Below, piece by piece: positions 1-7,286 of a DNA stretch of 9,521 bases. This DNA is from Planctomycetota bacterium. GTDB taxonomy: Bacteria > Planctomycetota > Phycisphaerae > Phycisphaerales > UBA1924. The number at the start of each line of letters is the position of its first letter. The stretch's first letter is position 1. The notes beneath the pieces are model-generated. The model had not been told where the DNA came from. It saw only the letters and a list, made by a program, of their open reading frames with translations, and searched no databases. The position numbers and the translations under genes are program-made. The stretch is taken from NCBI GenBank assembly GCA_023429345.1, contig JAEYVB010000195.1, forward strand, positions 1-9,521. The letters are read 5' to 3'.

Positions 1-521
1 GCCATCCCGCCCACCAGCACGCCCACCTGCCCGTAGGCCCGGGCCCGCGCCATCGCCGGGAGCAACCCGCCCATGGGGATGCTGAATGGATCGGCGAACA
101 CGAGCGACGCCCGGAGGTCCGAATCCGCCCCCATCGCACGGCCCAGCTTCGAGAGGCCGTCCGGCGATTCGTCGGACGGGAACAGGTCACGGCCGGTGTA
201 GGTGTGCAGGGAGACGCCGGGGAGGTTGGCGGCGAGGACCGAGATCCCCGGCGTGCGCTCGAGCTCCATGCGCCCGCCCAGAACCGACTCGCCGGTGACG
301 CCGATCAGCGCCGACGGCTTGAGCTCGCGCCGCACCATCTCCGCGATGCGCTCGAGCGACTCGAGGTGGTGCCGCGAGACGAACACGACGACCAGGTCGG
401 GCGCGGCCGCGCCCAGCGCGCCCGTGAGCTGACCGCACACCTGCTCGACGGCGCGATCGGCCTCGGGGTTCCCGGAGACGCCGGAGGCGAGCCGGATGGT
501 GTTGGCACTGGTGCGCTGCAT
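1..521 (-). CDS. FIST N-terminal domain protein, partial (C-terminus beyond left edge)
   Basis: Reading the minus strand from the ATG at 521-519 gives 173 codons that run off the left edge. The protein begins MQRTSANTIRLASGVSG and contains a hydrophobic strand (DLVVVFVS), then ELKPSALIGVTGESVLGG, a segment ending LVFADPFSIP, and GQVGVLVGGMA at the edge. This order (a 'GxSG/N' start, 'SALIGVTGESVLG', a 'DPF' segment and a late 'GG') resembles the FIST_N sensory domain, which in known proteins is followed by FIST_C and is thought to bind small ligands. No signal peptide or membrane segment is visible, so the protein is probably cytoplasmic. The start is well constrained because an in-frame TAG lies nine bases upstream, although no strong Shine-Dalgarno sequence is seen. 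It follows the propeller gene after 99 bases and may belong to the same transcript. The domain call rests on recognition, not on a search, and the effector or C-terminal part cannot be seen. Confidence 0.8.
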   Translation of the reverse strand, partial: MQRTSANTIRLASGVSGNPEADRAVEQVCGQLTGALGAAAPDLVVVFVSRHHLESLERIAEMVRRELKPSALIGVTGESVLGGRMELERTPGISVLAANLPGVSLHTYTGRDLFPSDESPDGLSKLGRAMGADSDLRASLVFADPFSIPMGGLLPAMARARAYGQVGVLVGGM

Positions 522-620
522 GCACGAAGCCTAGCGGAAGAGACCCGCCAGCGCGGGCCGCGGGCCGGTGTTCATGGTCGAGCCGCGGTCGTTTCAGGTC
601 AATCTCGGCTCACGCGGAAC

Positions 621-2813
621 TCACCGGCTCGTCGCGCTCAGGGTGTCGGGCGGCATCTTCACGAGCGTGTAGTAGGCGACCGGGTGCAGGAGGGGCCGCC
701 CCTCCGCGTCGCGGACGCCGGGGAGCGCGAGTTCATGCACGTACCCCTCGCCGCCCGAACGGAGCGTATCGACGGCGATGAAGACCGAGCGGGGGCCGAG
801 CAGTCGGGCTGCGGTGACGGTCTGGGGAGCTTTCTCCATTTCGTCGCTGCCGTAGGGCTCGTGGTACTCGTAGGTGTAGCTGAGCATCGAGTACGAGGCC
901 GGGTCGGCCGCGGCGGCGGGGTCGAGGTCCTTGGTGAAGGTGAGCTCGAACCCGCCGGGCTTCACGGACATGGTGAGGACCTCGAAGGGCGTCTTTCCCG
1001 TCCAGGCGAGCCGCTGGACGCCGTAGCGGAGTCGGCCGATCGAGCCCCAGCCGCGGTCGGTCTGGCCGACGAACATGGAGCCGTCGCCCCCCCAGGCCAG
1101 GCGGTTCACGCCGCAGTCGAGGCCCTTTCGGAAGGGGAAGCAGGCGCCCTGCCAGTGGCCGTCCACCCGCTCGAGGAAGACGCGGTTCACCATGCAGAGC
1201 GTCTGATCGCCGACGAAGACCTGTCCGGCGAAGGGGCCGAACTTCTCGGCGGCCAGGGCGGCGCGGACGCCCTCGATCTGCGAATCCGGCAGGTAGGGCA
1301 GGATGTCCGCGGCCGACTGGCCCATCTTCTTGTAGGGGAACCAGATGGTCGCCGGCTTGCGCTCGGGGGCGGGCATCCCCTTCTTCCAGTCCTCGCGCCA
1401 CCCCAGCGTGCAGGGGTGGCCCGCCCAGGAGCCGGGGGCGAGCTCGGTCATGCGGTTGGTGCCGACGTAGTCGCCCTGGTTGTCGACGTAGAACGCGGCG
1501 CCCCCGAAGTGGCCGATGCCGTTGGGGGAGCGGAGTCCGTCGGAGACGGGCGTCATGGTTCCGTCGGGGGCGAACTTCAGCGCCCAGCCGCGGTAGGGGG
1601 CGACGGACTTGCCCAGGGCCCCGCAGAAGCCGACGTTGAGCGTGACCCAGGCGTTGCCCTCGGCGTCGAACTTGGGGCCGAAGGCGAACTCGTGGTAGTT
1701 GCCGCTGACGCCCCAGGCGTCGCTGAAGGTCTGGTAGAGGTCGGCGACATCGTCGCCGTCGGTGTCCACCAGGCGCGTCAGTTCCCCGCGCTGGACGCAG
1801 TACACCGCGGTGACGGGCTTGCCCGCGGCGTCCTTCTCCACCCGCACCGAGAGCCCCAGCGGCTCGTGCATGCCGTAGGCGAACCGCTTGAACGTGCAGT
1901 CGAACGCGGGCTCCTTGTACGCCCCCTCGATGATCCACACCTCGCCGCGGCGGGTGCACACGATGGGACGGCACTCGCCCCGGGCGTCGGGGGGGAGCAC
2001 ATCCAGGCCCCCCACTTCCAGCACGACATCCGGGGGGAGCGAGACGGTGACCGCGCGGTAGTACTCGTCCTCGGGCGAACTGGGGAAGTCGAGGTTCAAA
2101 AGGTACTCGAGCTGATTGGCGGTCTGCTGATCCAGCGGCGCTGCGGTGTTGATCTGGAAGGCGTAGCCGCCCTTCATGTTGGCGACCTTGGCGAACAGGT
2201 GGTTCACGCCGGCGCCGAGGTCGAGCTTCACCTTCGATTCTTCGGGGTCGAGCCCGCGGAGGACGTCGTCATCCACGAGCAGGCGCCCGTTCAGCCAGAA
2301 GCGGAGGCCGTCGTCCGAGCCCATGCTCACGGTGATGGTGGTCGGCTGCGGGACGGTGACGGTGGTGTAGATGTACGAACAGGCGTAGTCGTTGAGGGCC
2401 TGGTCGTCGAAGGTGTTGAGCGTTACTTCCTTATTGCGGCGGTCGCCGACGGGGCGCCAGGTGGCGGGCGCGCCGTTCTTGCCGCGGTACTCGGCGGCGA
2501 GGTCGGGGCCCGGGCCGTTGACCTTCATGTTCGCGAGCTCGGCCTCGGGGATCTGCGCCTCGGCGAGCTTGGGACCGTTCTGCATGTGGTACGGGAAGGG
2601 CGCGAGCACGTACCAGGCGCCCCACTCGCCCGCGGTGGGGTTGAGGATCCCGAGGATGCGCCGCTCGGTCGCCTCACGGGTCTCGAGCTTGACGTACTCG
2701 ACGTTGGCCACCATCGGCGGCCCGGACGACTGGCCCTGCTGCGGGGGCTGCGCGAGGGCGGCGGCCGCGGAGAGGAGGAGAGCGCCTGCTGCAACGTGCT
2801 TGAGTGGATTCAC
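621..2813 (-). CDS. Exported beta-propeller protein, sorbosone-dehydrogenase-like, with N-terminal jelly-roll-like region
   Basis: This is a 730-residue protein starting at GTG. The start is chosen because it creates a signal peptide (residues 1-21: positive N-region NPLKH, hydrophobic core GALLLSAAAAL, likely cleavage after ALA) and lies just after GGAGGGCAGGAAGCC. Residues about 100-222 look like a PA14/galactose-binding beta sandwich (SMGSDDGLRFWLNGRLLVDDD). Residues about 260-600 have the look of a glucose/sorbosone dehydrogenase or NHL-type propeller: YGMHEPLGLSVR, VDTDGDDVADLY (a calcium-type acidic loop at 350-354), GLRSPNGIG and a late WGGDGSMFVGQTDRGWG. Residues about 608-720 resemble an Ig-like SbsA-type domain. 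There are ten cysteines in the mature part but no CxxCH, so it carries no c-type heme itself. The gene overlaps the upstream cytochrome gene by four bases (GTGA), implying translational coupling. I infer a periplasmic or surface substrate-oxidising or -binding partner of that cytochrome. The substrate is unknown, and a purely binding or structural role is possible. Confidence 0.88.
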   Translation of the reverse strand: MNPLKHVAAGALLLSAAAALAQPPQQGQSSGPPMVANVEYVKLETREATERRILGILNPTAGEWGAWYVLAPFPYHMQNGPKLAEAQIPEAELANMKVNGPGPDLAAEYRGKNGAPATWRPVGDRRNKEVTLNTFDDQALNDYACSYIYTTVTVPQPTTITVSMGSDDGLRFWLNGRLLVDDDVLRGLDPEESKVKLDLGAGVNHLFAKVANMKGGYAFQINTAAPLDQQTANQLEYLLNLDFPSSPEDEYYRAVTVSLPPDVVLEVGGLDVLPPDARGECRPIVCTRRGEVWIIEGAYKEPAFDCTFKRFAYGMHEPLGLSVRVEKDAAGKPVTAVYCVQRGELTRLVDTDGDDVADLYQTFSDAWGVSGNYHEFAFGPKFDAEGNAWVTLNVGFCGALGKSVAPYRGWALKFAPDGTMTPVSDGLRSPNGIGHFGGAAFYVDNQGDYVGTNRMTELAPGSWAGHPCTLGWREDWKKGMPAPERKPATIWFPYKKMGQSAADILPYLPDSQIEGVRAALAAEKFGPFAGQVFVGDQTLCMVNRVFLERVDGHWQGACFPFRKGLDCGVNRLAWGGDGSMFVGQTDRGWGSIGRLRYGVQRLAWTGKTPFEVLTMSVKPGGFELTFTKDLDPAAAADPASYSMLSYTYEYHEPYGSDEMEKAPQTVTAARLLGPRSVFIAVDTLRSGGEGYVHELALPGVRDAEGRPLLHPVAYYTLVKMPPDTLSATSR

Positions 2814-5653
2814 GGCTTCCTGCCCTCCGGCTTGACGGTCACTGCAAAGGACATCGGCTTGGCCGCGTCGGCGGGTGTGAAGCCGAGGAGGCCCTGCTCC
2901 GAGTTGTTCTGCCTCGCGTTCGCGAGCGTGACGGAGCCGGTCACGCCGTCGCTCCGGATCCACACCGTCGCGCCCGGGTCGGCACCCTGGACCGTAAAGG
3001 TCCGCTTGATCGATCGGTCGGGCGCGGGCTCGAACCGCTCTTCCACGCTGACGCCCCACACGTCGTAGAGGAACACCGGCGCGCCGTGGGGTTCGTAGCG
3101 GTATCCCCGGAAGGCGTAGCCGGCCGCAGCGCCGGTTTCCGTGGGCCAGGACGCGGGCCGCTCCGGCGTAATCAGCAGCGGCGGGCCGCCGGGCGACTTC
3201 CAGATGATACTCCCCTGCTCGGTGGCGACGGTGCCGCCGCGGCCCTTCCACGCGGCGCCGGCATCGACGAAGTCTCCCTGCCAGGCCTCGACGAGGCGGA
3301 CCTCTTCGGCGTTGAAGCCGAAGTGGGTGCCGATGGGGAAGCCGACGGCGATGCCGCGGCTGCCGGCCTCCTTCAGGAAGGTCCGGAAGACGACGGGTTT
3401 GTCGCCGATGGGGACGGGCATGGCGGTGCCGGTGGGCAGGCCCACGGGGGCGGGGCCGAACTCGCCAGTGTTGAAGTAGGCCCAGAGGGCGTCGGTCTGG
3501 CGGTCCGGGTCTCCGCCGTAGATGGTCGGCACGGGGCTGCCGCCCTCGCGGAAGAAGGCGGTCATGCGGGTCCCCGGCTTGAAGCGCGTCGGCTCCATGG
3601 CGTAGGGCTTCCACCACTCGTAGCGCAGGCGCTCGGCGAAGGCGGTGATCTCCGGCCCGGGCGTGCCCGTGGTCTTGCCGTCGTAGGTGTGGCAGGAGAT
3701 GCAGTTGAGCCCTTTCTCACCGACGAGCGTGCGGCCGCTCACGACCATCTCGTCGGTGCTCCGCGGCTCGGGGGCATCGACGCCGGGGATCACACCGTCC
3801 ATCATCGCGAGCATGGAGCCGAGCTCGCCGACGCGCTTCTCGCCGAACTGCGGCATGCGGGCGGCCATGTACGGCCGCGCGCGGGCGTGATCGCACAGGA
3901 CGCTGCGCATCCACGAGGCGTGCAGCTTGAAGCCGACGCCGTCGAGGTGCGGCGGCAGGCGGCCCTCATCGCCGAGCTCGGTATCGTCCACGGTCCGGAA
4001 GTAGAGCTTGAGGTCGTCCGGGATGCCGCCCTCGCCGCCGCGCTCGTGGCACTGGATGCAGCCCAGGGCGGCGAACGTCCGCCGGCCCTCGTCGATGGGC
4101 GCGCGCGCGGTCCCGCCGGAGGCCACGATCCTGCCGATGGCGTCGATGGCGGCGCCGAGGGCCGCGCGGTCCTGATCCGAGAGCGTGAACCGGGGGGCGG
4201 GGGAGCGGGGTTCGGGTGCGAGGCAGCCGCGGTCGGCCTTCAGGGCCGAGAGCCGCTTGGTCTTGAGTCCGCCGGGGATGTTGGGGAGGTTGTGGCCGAT
4301 CTCGTGGCAGTTGGCGCAGCCGCGCGCGGAGAACGCGGCCCGGCCGACATCCACCTTGGCGGGATCGATTTTGAAACCCGACTGCCCCGAGCCGGCGCTC
4401 TGGCCCCAGGCGTCGATCAGGTAGGTCGTGATGAGATCGGCTTCCTGCGCCGACAGACTCATCGAGGGCATGCGGCCGCTGGGGTGCGTCCGCAGGGGGT
4501 CCTGCAGGTATTCGGAGAGCGCGGCCGGGCGCCACTTGCCGCCGATGTCACCGAAGGGGCTGGGCGGGGGCGTGGCGGGCATCGCGGTGTTGAGCGTCGC
4601 CTCGCCGAACACTTTCGCGGCGGGTTCGAGGGCGCCGTGGCAGGCCACGCAGCCGACGCTGTGGTACAGCTTCTGTCCCAGATCGATGACCTGCTCCTCG
4701 CGGGCGACAGGCTCCCAATCGAGCGGGCCGCCGAGGCTGACGAGGAAGTGCGTGATGGCCTCGGCATCCGCCTCATCCTTCGGCGAATCGCCGAGCAGGT
4801 CGGGCATGTAGGACCCGGGCTTGACCTTCTGCGGGTTCGAGACCCATTCGCGGATCCACTCGGGGCTGGCGCGGCGGCCGACCTCGCCGAGGAGGGGCGC
4901 CTGCGCGGCCTTGACGCCGGTCATCGCGCCATCCTCGGGGGTGTGGCAGGCGGTGCACTTCATCTCGCCCAGCAGCATGCGGCCGTGGAGCGAGGCCTGG
5001 GCGAGGGCGATATCCCTGGCGGCGTACTCCGGCGTGCGGACGGCGTGCATCGGGATCGGCTCGCGGACGAAGCCGCCCGCAGCGCTCGTGCCCTGGCGTT
5101 CCCAGAGCGTCTGCAACCGGGCTTCGCCGGCGCCGGCGCGCTGGAAGGTCACCGAGACGGTGACGGGAGAGCCGTCGCTCGCGAACCACTCGCCTGCGGC
5201 GTGCCTGCCCATGCTCTCGGCCTGGGCGATGCGGCCGGCGCCCCGGGCGCCGTACACGGTCAGCTTGGCGGTCCCGCCCTGGGCGAGCACCCAGAGGCGG
5301 TAGCGCCCGCCCTTGTCGGGGAGCAGCGTGGAGCTGTAGGTGACGGTGAGACCGGAGGCGGGGAGGCCGGGGTAGAGCGTCTGGTCCTTTGGCAGGGCGA
5401 ACTCGGCGGCCGCGGCGTGGAGCTTTACCTTCTCCTTGGCGCCGGGGGCGGAGGCCTGTGCGAGCCATCCGCGTGGGGCGGATTCGGGGCTGGGCGCGGG
5501 AGCCTTCGGGGCGCCGGCGGGCTGCGACTCCAGCGCAGAGAGGATAGAGACGGCGGCGACGGCGCCGGCCGAGAGCGCGACCCAGAGGCCGGCGAGGATG
5601 GCGCCGGCGCTGGCGCGGGCGCCCGAGTGCGAGCGGGGATGAGGGTGGACCAT
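2810..5653 (-). CDS. Membrane-anchored or secreted pentaheme c-type cytochrome with N-terminal PA14-like domain
   Basis: This is a 947-residue protein. Residues 15-38 (AGAILAGLWVALSAGAVAAVSIL) are a hydrophobic signal or anchor after a basic start, followed by a Pro/Ala-rich linker to about 70. Residues about 75-190 resemble a PA14-like sugar-binding sandwich (TLYPGLPASGLTVTYSSTLL; GRYRLWVLAQGG). Five CxxCH heme sites follow: CTACH 233-237, CVACH 335-339, CANCH 446-450, CIQCH 532-536 and CISCH 651-655. Candidate axial methionines are M283 (YMPDLL), M395 (RMPSM), M600 (RMPQF) and M697 (RMTAF); the third heme module has none, with GCLAP at 477-481 in that place. The C-terminal part (about 750-945) contains RGIAVGFPIG and WQGDFVDAGAAWKGRGG, segments I recall from planctomycete cytochromes. 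The ATG is preceded by GGCGGAG at 5669-5663. Role inferred: extracytoplasmic electron transfer from the coupled propeller protein. The acceptor is not encoded here. Confidence 0.93.
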   Translation of the reverse strand: MVHPHPRSHSGARASAGAILAGLWVALSAGAVAAVSILSALESQPAGAPKAPAPSPESAPRGWLAQASAPGAKEKVKLHAAAAEFALPKDQTLYPGLPASGLTVTYSSTLLPDKGGRYRLWVLAQGGTAKLTVYGARGAGRIAQAESMGRHAAGEWFASDGSPVTVSVTFQRAGAGEARLQTLWERQGTSAAGGFVREPIPMHAVRTPEYAARDIALAQASLHGRMLLGEMKCTACHTPEDGAMTGVKAAQAPLLGEVGRRASPEWIREWVSNPQKVKPGSYMPDLLGDSPKDEADAEAITHFLVSLGGPLDWEPVAREEQVIDLGQKLYHSVGCVACHGALEPAAKVFGEATLNTAMPATPPPSPFGDIGGKWRPAALSEYLQDPLRTHPSGRMPSMSLSAQEADLITTYLIDAWGQSAGSGQSGFKIDPAKVDVGRAAFSARGCANCHEIGHNLPNIPGGLKTKRLSALKADRGCLAPEPRSPAPRFTLSDQDRAALGAAIDAIGRIVASGGTARAPIDEGRRTFAALGCIQCHERGGEGGIPDDLKLYFRTVDDTELGDEGRLPPHLDGVGFKLHASWMRSVLCDHARARPYMAARMPQFGEKRVGELGSMLAMMDGVIPGVDAPEPRSTDEMVVSGRTLVGEKGLNCISCHTYDGKTTGTPGPEITAFAERLRYEWWKPYAMEPTRFKPGTRMTAFFREGGSPVPTIYGGDPDRQTDALWAYFNTGEFGPAPVGLPTGTAMPVPIGDKPVVFRTFLKEAGSRGIAVGFPIGTHFGFNAEEVRLVEAWQGDFVDAGAAWKGRGGTVATEQGSIIWKSPGGPPLLITPERPASWPTETGAAAGYAFRGYRYEPHGAPVFLYDVWGVSVEERFEPAPDRSIKRTFTVQGADPGATVWIRSDGVTGSVTLANARQNNSEQGLLGFTPADAAKPMSFAVTVKPEGRKP

Positions 5654-5662
5654 GGATGCGTG

Positions 5663-5669
5663 CTCCGCC
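5663..5669 (-). promoter_or_regulatory. Ribosome binding site of the cytochrome gene
   Basis: GGCGGAG on the minus strand lies nine bases before the ATG at 5653-5651. It supports this ATG, which also gives a proper basic-then-hydrophobic export signal. Confidence 0.5.
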
Positions 5670-5734
5670 GGGCGTGGGACGACCGGAGGGGCACGATACC
5701 GCGCCCGGCGTGGCGCCGCGACGGAGGACTTGGC

Positions 5735-5748
5735 GGGGGTTTCCCCCC
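5735..5748 (-). terminator. Weak hairpin after the response regulator gene
   Basis: On the minus strand the sequence GGGGGGAAACCCCC forms a five-base-pair G-C stem with a four-base GAAA loop, starting 16 bases after the response-regulator stop codon. No U-tract follows, so it is at best a weak or Rho-assisted terminator, a pause site or an RNA-stabilising hairpin. The remaining bases of this 110-base gap (5654-5763) are G/C rich. They show the ribosome binding site at 5663-5669 but no promoter that I could recognise with confidence. If the hairpin does not terminate, the kinase, regulator and cytochrome genes could be one transcript. Confidence 0.3.
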
Positions 5749-5763
5749 ATGCGCCGGGGGCGG

Positions 5764-7251
5764 TCAGGCGGCGTCGGTGTCGGCGTAGCCCGAGACCTCG
5801 ATGCCGTGGAGCTTCATCTTCTTGTAGAGGGTGGTGCGGTTGATGCCGAGCTGGTCGGCGGTCTTCTGCCGGTTCCAGTGGTTGGCCTTGAGGGCGCGGG
5901 TGAGGATGCGGCGCTCGGGATCGCGGAGGGCATCTTCGAGCTTGGTGGGGATCCAGGGGGCGTTGTCGTCATCCGCAGTGGGGAGGGAGAAGGGGCGGGG
6001 GGCATCACCGGGAGCGCCGGGGCTCGCGGGGAGGCCCGCGCCGGCCTCGAGGAGCTGGGGCGGGAGGTCCTCGGGGACGATCGTGGGTCGGCGGGAGAGC
6101 ACGGCGGCACGCTCGATGATGTTCTGGAGCTCGCGGATGTTGCCCGGGTAGCGGTAACGGCGGAGGAGGTCCATGGCCTCGGGGGCGAAGCCGGTGAGCT
6201 GCTTGCCGAGCTCGGCGGCGTAGTGCTGGAGGAAGTGGTTGGCCAGGAGCGGGATATCGCCGAGGCGGTCGCGGAGGGGCGGGAGCTCGATGCGGACGAC
6301 GTTGATGCGGTAGTAGAGGTCCTGGCGGAAGCTGCCGTCGGCGACGAGCTTTTCGAGCGGCTGGTTGCTGGCGAGGATGATGCGGACATCCACCTCGACG
6401 GTCTGCGTCGAGCCGACGGGCTCGAAGCGGCGCTCCTGGAGGACTCGGAGGAGCTTGAGCTGCATGGCGGGGGAGGCGGAGTTGATCTCGTCGAGGAAGA
6501 TGGTCCCGCCGCTGGCGGCGAGGAAGCGGCCGGCCTTGTCGGCGTGGGCGCCGGTGAAGGCGCCCTTGACGTGGCCGAAGAGCTCGCTCTCGAGGAGCGT
6601 CTCGGGGATGGATCCGCAGGAGAGCTCGACGAAGGGCTTGCCCTTGCGGGGGCTGGCGTGGTGGATGGCGTGGGCGATGAGGCTCTTGCCGACGCCGCTC
6701 TCGCCGCCCATGAGGACGGTGGTGCGGCTGGGGGCGACGGCCTCGATGAGGTCGAAGACCTTCTGCATGCGGTGGTCGGCGCCGATGATGTGGCCGAGGC
6801 CGAGGCGGGTGTCGAGCTGGCTCTTGAGGGCCTGGTTCTCGGCGAGGAGTGCCTGCTGGCGGAGGGCACGCTCGAGGCTGAGGCGCAGCTCGGAATCGAC
6901 GACGGGCTTGGTGAGGTAGTCGCTGGCGCCGAGGCGGAGGGCCTGGACGGCGCTCTCGATGGTGCCGTAACCGGTGAGCATGACGGGGACGGTGCGGGGG
7001 TAGCTTTTGATGACGCGGCGGAGGAGCTCGATCCCGTCCATGCCGGGCAGGGAGACGTCGCTGATCATGACGTTGAAGGGCTGGGCGCCGGCCTTGGCGC
7101 GCGGGCCGTCGGAATCGGCGAGGATCGCGAGGGCCTCGGCGGCGTCGGGCGCGGTGACGGCGCAATGGCCCTCGGCCTGGAGGAACTCGGCGAGCGACTC
7201 GGCGACCACCGGGTCGTCGTCCACGATCAGGATGCGTGCTGATTCGGCCAT
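5764..7251 (-). CDS. NtrC-family sigma-54-dependent response regulator
   Basis: This 495-residue regulator has all three standard domains. The receiver (about 7-125) has the acidic pocket DDD 11-13, phospho-acceptor D65 (VMISDV), T93 and K115 (LTKP). The AAA+ sigma-54 interaction domain (about 154-385) has Walker A GESGVGKS 183-190, the sigma-54-contacting GAFTGA loop 230-235, Walker B GGTIFLDE 248-255 and YPGNIREL 368-375. A Pro/Ala-rich linker (about 402-432) leads to a Fis-type helix-turn-helix (about 447-483, NRQKTADQLGINRTTLYKK). All key residues are intact, so it should be an active phosphorylation-dependent activator of sigma-54 promoters. I chose the ATG at 7251 over a GTG at 7275 because AAGGGAAG lies just before it and the receiver begins immediately after MAESARILIVDDD. 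It follows the kinase by 35 bases, as expected for a cognate pair. Its target is inferred to be the downstream cytochrome/propeller genes, without promoter proof. Confidence 0.95.
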   Translation of the reverse strand: MAESARILIVDDDPVVAESLAEFLQAEGHCAVTAPDAAEALAILADSDGPRAKAGAQPFNVMISDVSLPGMDGIELLRRVIKSYPRTVPVMLTGYGTIESAVQALRLGASDYLTKPVVDSELRLSLERALRQQALLAENQALKSQLDTRLGLGHIIGADHRMQKVFDLIEAVAPSRTTVLMGGESGVGKSLIAHAIHHASPRKGKPFVELSCGSIPETLLESELFGHVKGAFTGAHADKAGRFLAASGGTIFLDEINSASPAMQLKLLRVLQERRFEPVGSTQTVEVDVRIILASNQPLEKLVADGSFRQDLYYRINVVRIELPPLRDRLGDIPLLANHFLQHYAAELGKQLTGFAPEAMDLLRRYRYPGNIRELQNIIERAAVLSRRPTIVPEDLPPQLLEAGAGLPASPGAPGDAPRPFSLPTADDDNAPWIPTKLEDALRDPERRILTRALKANHWNRQKTADQLGINRTTLYKKMKLHGIEVSGYADTDAA

Positions 7252-7253
7252 TG

Positions 7254-7261
7254 CTTCCCTT
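7254..7261 (-). promoter_or_regulatory. Ribosome binding site that decides the regulator start
   Basis: AAGGGAAG on the minus strand, preceded by a G-run, ends two bases before the ATG at 7251-7249. This favours that ATG over the in-frame GTG at 7275, which has no purine-rich site and would add only eight residues ahead of the receiver domain. Confidence 0.5.
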
Positions 7262-7286
7262 CCCCCCACGGACACGGTTGAGTGAC

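Noticed and set aside
544..557. CCCGC-CAGC-GCGGG hairpin in the gap between the propeller and FIST genes
   Set aside because: A five-base stem in such GC-rich DNA is expected by chance and there is no U-tract, so it is not called a terminator.
204..3068. 954-residue open frame on the plus strand
   Set aside because: It lies antisense to the FIST and propeller genes, is rich in Gly/Ala/Val/Glu/Arg with no domain-like motif, and is explained by GC-rich third positions of the real genes.
2814..3617. N-terminal extension of the propeller reading frame to an ATG at 3617
   Set aside because: This stretch overlaps the cytochrome gene in another frame, is Arg/Pro rich and would bury the signal peptide; the GTG at 2813 is a better start.
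2804..5788. 994-residue open frame on the plus strand
   Set aside because: It mirrors the cytochrome gene, whose five CxxCH motifs and export signal prove the minus-strand frame; the plus frame has only repetitive low-complexity composition.
5656..7242. 528-residue open frame on the plus strand
   Set aside because: It is antisense to the fully recognisable NtrC-type regulator and dominated by Gly/Ala/Glu/Asp/Val/Leu runs typical of shadow frames.
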